Below are positions 34,112 through 43,320 of a stretch of DNA of 64,000 nt, piece after piece (positions within the stretch are counted from its first letter, which is position 1; each line of letters begins with the position of its first letter). The position numbers and the translations under genes are program-made. The stretch lies in contig NZ_CP056049.1 in NCBI RefSeq assembly GCF_021559775.1, positions 186,001 through 250,000 of the forward strand, given 5' to 3'. The notes beneath the pieces were generated by a model. It had not been told where the DNA came from and did not search any database. It saw only the letters and a program-made list of their open reading frames with translations. Source of the stretch: Gillisella vitis (GTDB lineage Bacteria > Pseudomonadota > Alphaproteobacteria > Rhizobiales > Rhizobiaceae).

Positions 34112-35536
34112 TTAGGCCTCGGCAGCAATGCGGTGCGTTTCAAGCGGAGTGTGGCGGGAGAGGTTCTCGAACCCATCCCTGGTGACAACATACATGTCAC
34201 CGACGTTGCAGCCAGCAGACATTGGCTCAAGCCACTGCGTATGCAGCACGAATACCATGCCCTCTTCCATCCGGTCGTAATTATGCGAGGAGATGTTGAA
34301 GCTGTTCTGCCCACCAGCCATGCCAACGGAATGACCGAGATTAGGGTTATGCGGGCCATGGGTTGCCGGGTAGACATGCATCAGGGTACGGCCCTGCGCC
34401 TCCCAATCGATGTTCTTGACATACTGGCGCGGGATCAGCCGCGCACTGCCATCCTCCATCGGCGCCCAGTTGTAAGGCATGGTGCGCGCTTCCGGCGAAG
34501 ACAGCATGCCGCGCTCGATCATCGGCTCGAAGGCTGCATTGTTGACATCGCGCATCAGCGCGCCCGGGCGGATCAGCTTTTCCGCCCGCTTCACACCATC
34601 TGTGCAGGCCGCCAGCACGTCTTCCTGCCGCTTGGTGATGTCGCCAACGGCAATCATACGGGCGGTCTGAGCCGTGTAGCCGCGATAGGTGATGTTGGAG
34701 ACATAGAGATTGATGAGATCACCGGGACGGACGACATGGCCATAGGGCTTGCCGCAATGGGTGCCGAACTCGTTGATGCCGATCTGGTAGCCATCACCCG
34801 TTTCGCCGCCGAAGGAAAGCTGTCCTTGCGTAAAGGCAGCATAGATTTCATGGTCGGTGACATCAGGCTTAGTGACATGATAGGCCGCCTGCGTGGCGAT
34901 GCTGACAAGCTGGGCCGCGGCTCGGAACATCTCGATTTCGCGCGGCGAGCGTATTTTCTGCATCCGGTCGAGAATGGCATTTTCGGCAACGAACTTGGTT
35001 TTGGGCATCAACTCGTCCAGTGCGGCCCAGAAGGTTAGCGAAGTGCGATCACCAATGCGGCCGATCTGCCCCTTCGCCAAGCCGATGCCTGCCAATAGTT
35101 CGGCGCATTTCTCAGCCGTCTTGATCACCGAGTCGCCCGGCCGGTCGGCATATTCGCGGCCGATCGGACCAATCTGCCAGATATCTTCCACCAGCACTGG
35201 TTCGCCGCCCGGCGGTAGAAGCACGGATTGGGTGAAGAAGGATAATAGCACCATAGGCCTATCGACATCCGTGGGGATAATCAGCACGCCCTCGCGCATC
35301 CAGTCGCAGATATAGCGAAGATAGTGATTGGAGGTGTGGAACCAGCCAACGCCACCGGTATGGACGACAAGCGCATCATGGCCAGCTTCAACAGCCTGGC
35401 GGCGAATGCGCCGCAGGCGATCCTCGAACTCTTCGACGGGCAAAGGCAAAGGGGCCGCAAAATCGAAATCCGGCTGGAAATCGGCAAGCAGTGATCCGAT
35501 GCGATAGGTGCCTGACGTGTTGGCATGTGTGTTCAT
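34112..35536 (-). CDS. M24-family pita-bread protein, creatinase-like, lacking metal ligands
   Basis: A 474-residue protein starting at 35536. The N-terminal domain (to about residue 190) is creatinase-N-like, the C-terminal domain is the M24 pita-bread fold. In metal-dependent M24 peptidases two Asp residues lie in a VDLG...SDITR block. Here that block reads INLYVSNITYRGYTAQTAR, with no Asp, much like the LNxFPM...YYTALERT block I recall from metal-free creatinase. A His in NEFGTHCGKPYG, just before it, aligns with the creatinase catalytic His as I recall. I therefore favour a C-N hydrolase acting on a guanidino, ureido or similar amino compound rather than a peptidase. Confidence 0.75.
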   Translation of the reverse strand: MNTHANTSGTYRIGSLLADFQPDFDFAAPLPLPVEEFEDRLRRIRRQAVEAGHDALVVHTGGVGWFHTSNHYLRYICDWMREGVLIIPTDVDRPMVLLSFFTQSVLLPPGGEPVLVEDIWQIGPIGREYADRPGDSVIKTAEKCAELLAGIGLAKGQIGRIGDRTSLTFWAALDELMPKTKFVAENAILDRMQKIRSPREIEMFRAAAQLVSIATQAAYHVTKPDVTDHEIYAAFTQGQLSFGGETGDGYQIGINEFGTHCGKPYGHVVRPGDLINLYVSNITYRGYTAQTARMIAVGDITKRQEDVLAACTDGVKRAEKLIRPGALMRDVNNAAFEPMIERGMLSSPEARTMPYNWAPMEDGSARLIPRQYVKNIDWEAQGRTLMHVYPATHGPHNPNLGHSVGMAGGQNSFNISSHNYDRMEEGMVFVLHTQWLEPMSAGCNVGDMYVVTRDGFENLSRHTPLETHRIAAEA

Positions 35537-35564
35537 TGGGTATTCCTTCCAGATGTATTTTGGG

Positions 35565-36395
35565 TCAGGCTTGACGAGATGGTGCCAGCACCCGCCTCGC
35601 AACCAGCATCACCACCAGGGTCAGCCCAATCAGGATTCCTGACATTGCCGCCACCCGGACATCGAGCGACTCCTCGATCAATGCGAACATGCGAAGCGGC
35701 AGCACGGTCGTTTGCGCGTCGGCGAGGAAGAGCGAGACAGAGACGTTGTCGAGGGACTGGATGAAGACGAGGAAGGCGCCAGCCAGAATGCCTGATGTCA
35801 GCAGCGGCAGGATCACGCGCCGGAGCGTCGTGTACCAGGTTGCACCCATCACGGTAGAAGCTTCAGCCAGCGACGGATTGATCCCTTGCGCGACAACGGA
35901 AGCGGCACGGTACATCAGTGGCCCGAAGACGACGACATGGCCGACGACGGTGAGCCAGAGCGAAGGTTGAAAGCCGACAAAATTCGCCACGATCAGCGCA
36001 GCCAGACCATAAACCAGGCTTGGCAGGACGAGCGGGGCCAACAGAAACGGCTCCAGCGAATTGACCGTGCTGCGTCGCATCCGTGCCATGCCAATGGTGG
36101 CAGGTACGGCAAACAGCAGCGATCCGAGCACCGCGAGGCCTGCGATCTTCAGTGAATTGCCGGCCGCAATATGTTCGGTTCCTGAGCGGACGGGATCGAT
36201 CAGCGCCTCATACCAGCGCAGAGAAAAACCCTCTGGCGGATATTTGAGCGTCTGGCCTGAGGTGAACGACATGGTGATCGCAATGATAATCGGTGCCACC
36301 AGATAGATCAGGCTGAGACTGCCGAAGCCGAAAACAAATGTCTTATAGAGAAGGGTCGGGATCGGATTTTCGCGGGGACTATGCATGGCCGACAA
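35565..36395 (-). CDS. ABC permease, spermidine/putrescine type (PotC-like)
   Basis: A 276-residue permease with about six membrane helices (first LSLIYLVAPIIIAITMSF). The ATPase-docking loop is EASTVMGATWYTTLRRVILPLL near residue 182, the standard form for the PotC/ PhnV group. It overlaps the PotB-like gene by 17 bases. It is one half of the importer channel. Confidence 0.9.
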   Translation of the reverse strand: MSAMHSPRENPIPTLLYKTFVFGFGSLSLIYLVAPIIIAITMSFTSGQTLKYPPEGFSLRWYEALIDPVRSGTEHIAAGNSLKIAGLAVLGSLLFAVPATIGMARMRRSTVNSLEPFLLAPLVLPSLVYGLAALIVANFVGFQPSLWLTVVGHVVVFGPLMYRAASVVAQGINPSLAEASTVMGATWYTTLRRVILPLLTSGILAGAFLVFIQSLDNVSVSLFLADAQTTVLPLRMFALIEESLDVRVAAMSGILIGLTLVVMLVARRVLAPSRQA

Positions 36396-37206
36396 GCCTC
36401 CTGTGACGTGAAATCATGGTCATGACGACGAGAAGGATGCCGGTTGACAGAAGGAGGACAACGGCGATGGCAGAGGCCATCGGCCAATCGAACAATGTGC
36501 CGACCTCGCGGTAGATCAGCTGCGGCACATAGACGTTTCGCGCACCACCAATGACTGCTTGGGTGACGAAGGACGCACTGGTACTGGCAAACACAAGGAT
36601 CCAACCCGCCAGCAGGCCGGGTAGCATCATTGGCAGGAGAACCGTCACAAAGATACGCCATGGACCCGCGCCTGAAACCTGCGCCGCCTCGGTGAACTGC
36701 ACCGGCGTGCGCGAGAGAATGGCAATTAAAGGCAAGATGATCAAAGGTAGGTCGATCTGACACATGGCCATGACGAGACCGAGTTCGGTGGACAGCAGCG
36801 TGAACGGGCGCTCTGTGAGCCCAAGCGCCATAAATGCCTCGCTAATCGGTCCCTGTCGTCCAAGAATGACGATCCAGGCAAAGGTCCGAACCACATTGCT
36901 GGTCAGCATCGGAATAAGTGTCAGAAAGATGATGACCTGTCGCGCGGTCTTGCCACTGTGCCAATAGAAAAGCGCAATCGGAACACCGAGCAGGGTCGTG
37001 CTGGCAATGGTCTGGAGACCGAGCGTGGCGGTGTTGACGACAACACGGTAGTTAAATGCGTCGCCAAAAAACCGTGCGTAATTGTGGAGAGACGGGCCGT
37101 CGGGGCCGATGAAGCTGAATCCGACGAGAACGGCGAGCGGCGTCGCAAAGAACGCCACCGACAGCAGAAGCATCGGGACAATGTATGGGAAACCGCTCGC
37201 TTTCAT
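36379..37206 (-). CDS. ABC permease, spermidine/putrescine type (PotB-like)
   Basis: A 275-residue permease. Membrane helices start with VPMLLLSVAFFATPLAVLVGFSF, and the docking loop is EAAQVSGAGPWRIFVTVLLPMMLPGL near residue 190. It follows the binding-protein gene by 9 bases. With the PotC-like protein it forms the membrane channel of a polyamine/opine-type importer. Confidence 0.9.
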   Translation of the reverse strand: MKASGFPYIVPMLLLSVAFFATPLAVLVGFSFIGPDGPSLHNYARFFGDAFNYRVVVNTATLGLQTIASTTLLGVPIALFYWHSGKTARQVIIFLTLIPMLTSNVVRTFAWIVILGRQGPISEAFMALGLTERPFTLLSTELGLVMAMCQIDLPLIILPLIAILSRTPVQFTEAAQVSGAGPWRIFVTVLLPMMLPGLLAGWILVFASTSASFVTQAVIGGARNVYVPQLIYREVGTLFDWPMASAIAVVLLLSTGILLVVMTMISRHRRLVGHA

Positions 37207-37215
37207 TGTGAACCC

Positions 37216-38256
37216 TCAACCGGCGACGAGAGCATCGAACTGGCGGATCCATTCCGCACGGTTCTTGTTGATCGCCGCCCAGTCGGGGTAGACCAGCGTG
37301 GCCAGCTGTTCGCGTTTCACATAGGCCTCAATGCCGGGTGTAAGAGCGACCTCCTTATTGGTCGGGAACATCTCGGTCGGTGGCAGTTTCAGCTTGTCCT
37401 GCGCGGCCTTTGAGATGGCGGCGTCCATATAGGCATAGGCTGCATCAATGTTCTTGGCGCCCTTGGTCAGATGGATATTGACGGGAGCTGCCGGAGAGCC
37501 GGTTTCCGGTTGGACGAACTCGGCTTTGAGGCCCATGGACTTGAGGCGCGCAACATTGCCGGTCGAGCACATGAACACAGCGATTTCGCCCTGCTGGAAC
37601 AAGGTCATCTGGTGGTTTGTGCTGGCGACGACGCCCTTGATCTGCTCGGGATTGTCCTTGAACAGTTTGAACACGGCGTCCATATCGGTCGGACCGTTCC
37701 CAAAAATCCTGGCGATTTCGGTATAGGCCATCACGCCGGTGTTGGAGGCGAAACCGGTCCAGGATACCAGGCCCTTATAAGCCGGCTTTTCGAACAGGTC
37801 GCGATAGCCTTTCGGAGCCGGCACCAGATCCGGGTTATAAGCGATACCATTGACTTCGACCGTCACGGTCGGTCCGTACTCGCCCTGGAATGCCGGATCG
37901 AGCATGCTCCAGTTCTTGAGCTTGGACGGATCGATCTTCTGAATGAGGTCGTTCTCGATGGCGACGGCCATCTGACCGGGCGACATCAGCAGGGTATCGT
38001 AAGGCGGGTTGCCGGGGCTTGCCATCACCTTGGCAAGCTGGTCCTGCGCCAAGGCGGGAGCGACTGTCAGGTCGAAACCGGCTTCCTTGACGAGCGGCGT
38101 CAGCACGGAGCGGTAGCCATCCTCCCAGTTTCCGGGGAAGGTCGCCGCAACAGCCGTACCACCAGCGGCGCGTACAGCAAAGGGCAGCGTGGCGGCCGCA
38201 GCCGCACCGGCGGCAAGCAGTCCGAAATGACGTCTTGTGATGTTGAAGTTTTGCAT
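37216..38256 (-). CDS. PotD-like extracellular binding protein with Tat signal
   Basis: A 346-residue periplasmic binding protein. I place the start at 38256 because it gives a twin-arginine signal (TRRHFGLLAAGAAAAATLP near residues 6-25). The mature part fits the PotD/AfuA-like class (VAATFPGNWEDGYRSVLTPLVKE, then MSPGQMAVAIENDLIQKID). Its ligand may be the compound attacked by the creatinase-like enzyme encoded in the same operon, but it is not identifiable from sequence. A Tat signal on a solute-binding protein is less common than Sec, and implies folding before export. Confidence 0.88.
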   Translation of the reverse strand: MQNFNITRRHFGLLAAGAAAAATLPFAVRAAGGTAVAATFPGNWEDGYRSVLTPLVKEAGFDLTVAPALAQDQLAKVMASPGNPPYDTLLMSPGQMAVAIENDLIQKIDPSKLKNWSMLDPAFQGEYGPTVTVEVNGIAYNPDLVPAPKGYRDLFEKPAYKGLVSWTGFASNTGVMAYTEIARIFGNGPTDMDAVFKLFKDNPEQIKGVVASTNHQMTLFQQGEIAVFMCSTGNVARLKSMGLKAEFVQPETGSPAAPVNIHLTKGAKNIDAAYAYMDAAISKAAQDKLKLPPTEMFPTNKEVALTPGIEAYVKREQLATLVYPDWAAINKNRAEWIRQFDALVAG

Positions 38257-38276
38257 CTGTTCACCTCTGTTGTTGT

Positions 38277-39392
38277 TCATTGACTGGATGCTTCCGGTTC
38301 GCTCGGAAAGGCGTGACACCTGGCGGTGTCGATTTCGGCAAAGAGTTGGGCTCCCGGCTCTGGAATGAAGGTGGAAGGGCTGCGGACCTGCGACGCGCGA
38401 AGGCCCGTCCCATCGTCAAGAAGAAGATCGTGGACGAGCGTCGGCCCAAGTGGCACGGATACGGTCACCCTGGCCGGCAAAGCAAAGTCACTCGGGCTGG
38501 CAGACAGGCGGACATCTTCGGGACGGAAGGTCATTATCACCTTGGAACCGATCGTAAAGTTCAGCCGACGCGGCAGAACAATGGCCTTGCCGTTCACCAG
38601 CGCAATGCTGGTTGCCTCTGCATCCAGGCGCTCCACCGTCCCATGCAGCACATTGGCCTGGCCAATGAAGGTGTTGACAAAAAGCGTCTTCGGCCGGTCA
38701 TAAACGGCCATGGGCGTGTCGATCTGCTCGACATTGCCCTTGTTCATCAGCACGAGCCGACCGGCGAGGCTCTGGGCTTCTTCCTGATCATGTGTCACGA
38801 TCAGCGTCGTGATCCCGAGCGTCTTCTGCAAATGCAGAAGCTCGACCTGCAGATCGAAACGAAGCGCCCGGTCGAGCGCCCCGAACGGTTCATCGAGCAG
38901 CAGAAGCGAGGGACGTCCGGCAATGGCGCGGGCAACCGCGACACGCTGCTGCTGACCGCCGGAAAGTTCGCGTGGCAGCCGGTTGCCGTAGCTCTTCAAC
39001 TGCACGAGTGAGAGCATTTCCTCCACCCTTTCCCTGCGCTTTGCGCGCGGAACCTGCTGGCAGGCCAGTGGATAGGCGATGTTCTCGGCCACAGTCAGGT
39101 GCGGAAACAGGGCGTAATTCTGGAACACCATGCCGATGCCGCGGGAGCGGGCCGAAACATTGGCAAGGTCCTGGCCGCCAAGCTTGATAACCCCGCTCTT
39201 CGGTTGGATCAGCCCCGCGATGGCACGCAGGACGGTAGATTTGCCACAGCCGCTTGGCCCTAGAAGAGCGACGATCTCGCCAGCCTCTATCTCAAACGAG
39301 ATGTCGCTGATCGCGTTCTGTCCGCCATAGCTGTGTGTCAGTCCGCGAATGCTGAGATGCTTGCCCTCTGCGGCCTTTGAGGTCTCTGCCAT
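38277..39392 (-). CDS. ABC ATP-binding protein, PotA/FbpC-like
   Basis: A 371-residue ATPase, first gene of the operon; the start at 39392 follows AAGGGGAC. Walker A GPSGCGKSTVLRAIAG near residue 44, Q-loop VFQNYALFPHLTV, signature RELSGGQQQRVAVARAI near 148, Walker B LLLLDEPFGALDRAL, switch VTHDQEEAQ. A C-terminal TOBE domain (residues about 290-370) is present. It energises the PotBC-like permeases. The operon order is ATPase, binding protein, two permeases, M24 protein, flavin reductase. Confidence 0.92.
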   Translation of the reverse strand: MAETSKAAEGKHLSIRGLTHSYGGQNAISDISFEIEAGEIVALLGPSGCGKSTVLRAIAGLIQPKSGVIKLGGQDLANVSARSRGIGMVFQNYALFPHLTVAENIAYPLACQQVPRAKRRERVEEMLSLVQLKSYGNRLPRELSGGQQQRVAVARAIAGRPSLLLLDEPFGALDRALRFDLQVELLHLQKTLGITTLIVTHDQEEAQSLAGRLVLMNKGNVEQIDTPMAVYDRPKTLFVNTFIGQANVLHGTVERLDAEATSIALVNGKAIVLPRRLNFTIGSKVIMTFRPEDVRLSASPSDFALPARVTVSVPLGPTLVHDLLLDDGTGLRASQVRSPSTFIPEPGAQLFAEIDTARCHAFPSEPEASSQ

Positions 39393-40020
39393 GAATGTCC
39401 CCTTCAGTTGCCCCGTGTTGCCAAAGCGCTCAAGGCTTTGCGGCACAAGACAGACATTTGGTTGATCGACGATCTTGACTTCTGTATCGGTCATGGCAGT
39501 GAGAGCAGCAATCTGTATGCCAGTTGAGAAAAACTCATCAATATGAATTTCTAAGTTACCGAATTTTAACAATTATTTTTGTGTTTTATAGTTTCGTATA
39601 TTTACAATAATTTTTAGACGAAAATATTTTAGAATCTAAAAAATGTGCAATTTTCGTCGACTTCGCTTATCCATTAAGCAGCATTTAGGCTTGATTCAGC
39701 GACCTTGCGTGGGGATTTCCGGGTCAGTTCGCTATGGATCACTCTCTATGCATTCTGAGTAACCGGCAAAATACCCTGTTTAAGCAGCCGTTTAGATGGC
39801 CAGTCCAGATTCAACGCATCAATATCGATGTATGCGATGAATTTTTGACCTTCATATTTACGAATATTTATGCGCATATTTTTCCGGAAAAAATTTAAAT
39901 GACGATCCAAAAAATAAATTTTTAAAAACAATACCTTGAAAAGATGCAGATCAAGCTGGCACGCCGATTGCTTCGAGGTTTGCGTCAATTCACGCCGATA
40001 AAAAGTTAAATGGGGATCAT
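39393..40020. promoter_or_regulatory. AT-rich divergent promoter region with nested inverted repeats
   Basis: About 630 bp between two divergent transport operons, clearly richer in A+T than the genes around it. GACGAAAAT at 39617 is mirrored by ATTTTCGTC ending at 39658, and inside lies TTTTAGA-A-TCTAAAA at 39627-39641. These nested repeats look like a regulator site, possibly for the GntR protein at 43321. An 80-codon minus-strand frame (39746-39988) lacks coding character and I do not call it. Confidence 0.5.
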
Positions 40021-40953
40021 ATGCGCAGCGTCACGAAAAGTCTCAAAGACAGCCTGGCCGGCATCGCATTCGCTTTGCTTGCGACCTCGACACTTGCCGC
40101 AGAAGGGACCGCCATTAAGATGGTGCCCGATGCAGAAGTCGCGAAACTGCCTGGTATCGCGTTCGACCAGAGCCTGGCAGACCGCCTGCCGTCTGCCATC
40201 AGGGACAAGAAAGCCATCAAGGTAGCAACCGACCTGACGCCCCCGATCAGCTTTCAGGCCGAGGATGGAAAACTCATCGGGATCGATGCTGATATTGCCG
40301 CAGCCCTCGGCGTTATTCTCGGGATAGATGTTCAGATGACCAATGTCGGCGCTGGCGCCGCAATCGTACCGGCTGTCCTGTCCAAGCGTTTCGACATGAC
40401 GATTTCCGGCATCAACGACGATTTGGAACTGGAAAAGCAGGTCGATGTCATCGACTACATGTTTGATGCCACGACGATCATGACCATCAAGGGCAATCCA
40501 CTCGGCATCAAGAGCATGGAAGATCTGTGCGGCAAGAAGGTTGCTGCCCCCGTCGGTACGTTCCAGGCGCGCCTGGTTGAGGCCGCATCGGCAAAATGCT
40601 CGAAACCTATAAATATCATCTCGATTCCGAAAATGCCTGACGTCCTGCAAGCTGTTCGCACCGGCCGCGCCGACGCGACCGTTAACGGCTTCGCGACAAG
40701 CGTTTATACGACGAAAAACCAGACCGGTAAGGGTGTTGGCCTTCAGGCGCTTCCGGATGTCCGCCTCGCAATCGGTTATCTCGGCATGCTGACGTCGAAG
40801 GACAATCCGGAACTGCGTGATGTGGTCATCGCCTCGTTGCAACACATGGTCGACAGCGGCGCCTACAAGGCGATCATGGAGAAATGGGGCCTTGGCCCGC
40901 TAGCCGTGACGACTGTCAAGTTCAATGACGCCGCCAGCATGCCGGTGAACTGA
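40021..40953 (+). CDS. Amino-acid-type ABC binding protein
   Basis: A 310-residue periplasmic binding protein of the family-3 (polar amino acid) type. The first 25 residues form a signal peptide ending LAA-E. The mature part has KVATDLTPPISFQAEDGKLIGIDADIAAALG in the form typical of HisJ/FliY proteins (split near residues 62-95), then KRFDMTISGINDDLE and LCGKKVAAPVGTFQ. It probably binds an amino acid or opine-like compound. It starts an operon with a permease and an isomerase. Confidence 0.9.
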   Translation: MRSVTKSLKDSLAGIAFALLATSTLAAEGTAIKMVPDAEVAKLPGIAFDQSLADRLPSAIRDKKAIKVATDLTPPISFQAEDGKLIGIDADIAAALGVILGIDVQMTNVGAGAAIVPAVLSKRFDMTISGINDDLELEKQVDVIDYMFDATTIMTIKGNPLGIKSMEDLCGKKVAAPVGTFQARLVEAASAKCSKPINIISIPKMPDVLQAVRTGRADATVNGFATSVYTTKNQTGKGVGLQALPDVRLAIGYLGMLTSKDNPELRDVVIASLQHMVDSGAYKAIMEKWGLGPLAVTTVKFNDAASMPVN

Positions 40954-40956
40954 GCC

Positions 40957-41829
40957 ATGTCGCTTTTTGCTCAACCCGTCAGCATGGCTATCGCACCTCC
41001 GATCGGCAAGCCGATACGGTGGTGGCAGATTACATCAGGCACCAGCGCGATTCTTGCGCTGGCGTTCCTCATCACCATCGTCGCGCGAAACCAGAGCGTT
41101 CAATGGGGCGAAATACCCCATTACATGGTCGACCCAGTCATCCTCAGCGGCGTTGTTCTGACCTTGCAACTGACATCAGGCGCAATGGTGTTCGGTATCG
41201 CTTTCGGCTGCATCGTTGCTGTCATGGCAACAAGTCAGAATATCGTTTTGAAAGCCCTGGCAATTGCCTTCGTCTGGTGGTTCCGTGGCGTGCCGCTCAT
41301 TGTCCAGATCTTCTTCTGGTTCAACATTGCGTTGTTCATTCCGGAAGTGGGCATCGGCAGCTACTCCATATCGATCAACGCGCTCGTCACTCCGGCACTT
41401 GCCGGGTTCCTGGCGCTGGGCCTGCATGAAGCCGCCAATATGAGCGAGATCATTCGCGGCGGATTGACCGCCGTCGACCGGGGCCAGCGGGAGGCAGCCT
41501 CGTCACTCGGCTTGCGACCACTTCAGACCCTTCGAACCGTGGTTTTGCCCCAAGCGGTCCGTCTGATCGTACCGCCTACGGGCAACCAGGCGATTGGCAT
41601 GCTGAAGGCCAGCGCCATCGTCTCCGTCATCGGTATGCAGGATTTGCTGACCCAGGCGCAGGCCATCTACGCGCGCAACTTTCTTGTCATCGAGCTCCTG
41701 TGTGTTGCGTCGCTCTGGTACCTCCTCATCACAACCATCGCTTCGATCGGCCAGTATTTTCTGGAAAAGCACCTCGCACCGAAAGGTCGAAACGCCGGTG
41801 CACAGAAAGATCAACCGCGACGCGGCTGA
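40957..41829 (+). CDS. Amino-acid-type ABC permease
   Basis: A 290-residue permease of the HisM/GlnP type, 3 bases after the binding-protein gene. It has about six membrane helices, an N-terminal extension, and the docking loop EAASSLGLRPLQTLRTVVLPQAVRLIVPP near residues 190-218 preceded by AANMSEIIRGGL, the family signature. It could work as a homodimer. No ATP-binding gene for this importer is in the operon, so an ATPase must come from elsewhere. Confidence 0.92.
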   Translation: MSLFAQPVSMAIAPPIGKPIRWWQITSGTSAILALAFLITIVARNQSVQWGEIPHYMVDPVILSGVVLTLQLTSGAMVFGIAFGCIVAVMATSQNIVLKALAIAFVWWFRGVPLIVQIFFWFNIALFIPEVGIGSYSISINALVTPALAGFLALGLHEAANMSEIIRGGLTAVDRGQREAASSLGLRPLQTLRTVVLPQAVRLIVPPTGNQAIGMLKASAIVSVIGMQDLLTQAQAIYARNFLVIELLCVASLWYLLITTIASIGQYFLEKHLAPKGRNAGAQKDQPRRG

Positions 41830-41907
41830 CGCACTGGCCGCTCGACCACCAATCAAACGGAAACGCCTTTGCAGCGCATCCGATCAGGAAACATCACGGA
41901 GAAGAGC

Positions 41908-43038
41908 ATGAGATTAGGAATTGACGGACAAAAACTGCCCGAAGCCAAGAAGCGTGGGCCACTCAAAAGCCTTGATCACGTCAGGGAGCTCGGTCTTGGT
42001 GGCATCTTCTTCAGCACGGTCCTTGATATGAGTGAGACGCTGGACCAGGGAGAACTGCGCGACATCAGGGCCAAAGCCGATGAGCTTGACCTTTACCTCG
42101 AAGCCGGTCTTGGCAAGATCAACCCCTATTGCAGCGCTGAGGCCCCAGAATTCCGGGCAATCGGCGATGGCGATGTCATCCTCGGCTTTATCAGGATGAT
42201 CGAAGCGAACGCAGCAATTGGCTGTCGCGAACTCTGGGTGTCGCCGGGAAATTTCAAATCAGAATATCGCGGGCGGCTTGCCAATGACCGCTTCCGGACC
42301 GATGTCACCTGGGACGAGCAATTGACCGCCATTGAAAAGGTGCTGCAGAAGCTGGCGCCCGTGGCGCGCGCCAATGGTGTTCACCTCAACATGGAGACCC
42401 ATGACGAGATCACCTCCTTCGAGATCCTCCGGCTGATCGAAACGGTCGGTGAGGAGTGCATGGGTGTCGTCTTCGACACAGCAAACGGCCTGCAACGGGC
42501 AGAACATCCGGTCTTCGCTGCAAAACGCGTTGCTCCCTATGTTCGCCAGACCCACATCAAGGATGCCTATGTCGGCCATGCCACAGGGGGGCTCGATTTC
42601 CAGACCCGTCCGGTCGGCCGGGGCATCGTCGATTTCGCCACGATCATCCCCATCCTTGCCAAGGCCAATTCCGAACTGAACCTTTCCCTTGAAGTCGCCG
42701 CCTCCGTCGAAGACAAACCGCGCAAGGCCAATCCTCGCCAATGCATCGAGATCAACGACCCGATCTGGCGCGCTGGCCATCCTGACCTGACAGCCGAAGA
42801 ACTGGAGGCCTATCTGGCGCTGGTGGATGCGTTCGAGAAACGTGTGGCCGCCGGAGAGATCCCGGACTGGGAAACCTATGAGGCCAACCAATATGGCTAC
42901 CCAAGCTATCAGCATCAGTCCTACGGCTTCAATGAGGCGATCACGTTTATCAAAACCTCGGCGCGCCATATCGAAGAGGTTTGCACACAAAACAGCATTC
43001 CGCTTTCAACGCCATCGACAAAGCAGCGCGCGGCTTGA
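41908..43038 (+). CDS. TIM-barrel sugar isomerase/epimerase (AP-endonuclease-2-like)
   Basis: A 376-residue protein; the ATG at 41908 follows ACGGAGAAG. It has the xylose-isomerase-like TIM-barrel pattern: LGLGGIFFSTV near residue 30, GCRELWVSPGN near 108, HLNMETHDEI near 165 (metal-binding Glu), VVFDTANGL near 192 (Asp), QTHIKDAY near 220 (His) and LSLEVAASVE near 262 (Glu). Such enzymes isomerise or epimerise sugars, inosose or related keto compounds using a divalent metal. In an operon with amino-acid-type transport genes it may act on a sugar-amino compound; the substrate is open. Confidence 0.85.
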   Translation: MRLGIDGQKLPEAKKRGPLKSLDHVRELGLGGIFFSTVLDMSETLDQGELRDIRAKADELDLYLEAGLGKINPYCSAEAPEFRAIGDGDVILGFIRMIEANAAIGCRELWVSPGNFKSEYRGRLANDRFRTDVTWDEQLTAIEKVLQKLAPVARANGVHLNMETHDEITSFEILRLIETVGEECMGVVFDTANGLQRAEHPVFAAKRVAPYVRQTHIKDAYVGHATGGLDFQTRPVGRGIVDFATIIPILAKANSELNLSLEVAASVEDKPRKANPRQCIEINDPIWRAGHPDLTAEELEAYLALVDAFEKRVAAGEIPDWETYEANQYGYPSYQHQSYGFNEAITFIKTSARHIEEVCTQNSIPLSTPSTKQRAA

Positions 43039-43148
43039 CATCGAATACCAAGGGTCATTGAAAATGGCGCTTGGTATAAGAGGTTGAGTGCCGGTCGCTT
43101 CTGGTGCCGGCCCATCCTAAAATGTTGCGAAGATCTGGATTTTGGTAT

Positions 43149-43251
43149 TACAGCGCCGTGCGTTTTATAAAACGCACAAAGGACGCTGTAATACTTTAAA
43201 TTTAATGCATAATTTTCTCCTTAAATCGATTCCGATTTAAGGAATTATGCA
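43149..43251. repeat. Second rhizobial intergenic palindromic element
   Basis: Two hairpins in tandem. The first has the outer arms TACAGCG and CGCTGTA around a perfect 20-bp palindrome GTGCGTTTTATAAAACGCAC (43158-43177). The second has TGCATAATT and AATTATGCA around CCTTAAATCG-ATTC-CGATTTAAGG. I recognise this layout from rhizobial intergenic repeats. It lies between the isomerase and the GntR gene and may shape the regulator transcript. Confidence 0.65.
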
Positions 43252-43320
43252 GTAAGCGCATATACGCAGGAATATTATAATGGACATAATTACGTCGCTT
43301 GATCGGAGCTGGAGAGGGAA

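Noticed and set aside
39746..39988. 80-codon minus-strand frame in the AT-rich gap
   Set aside because: No ribosome site, unusual composition (Lys, Phe, Ile from AT bias) and overlap with the promoter region.
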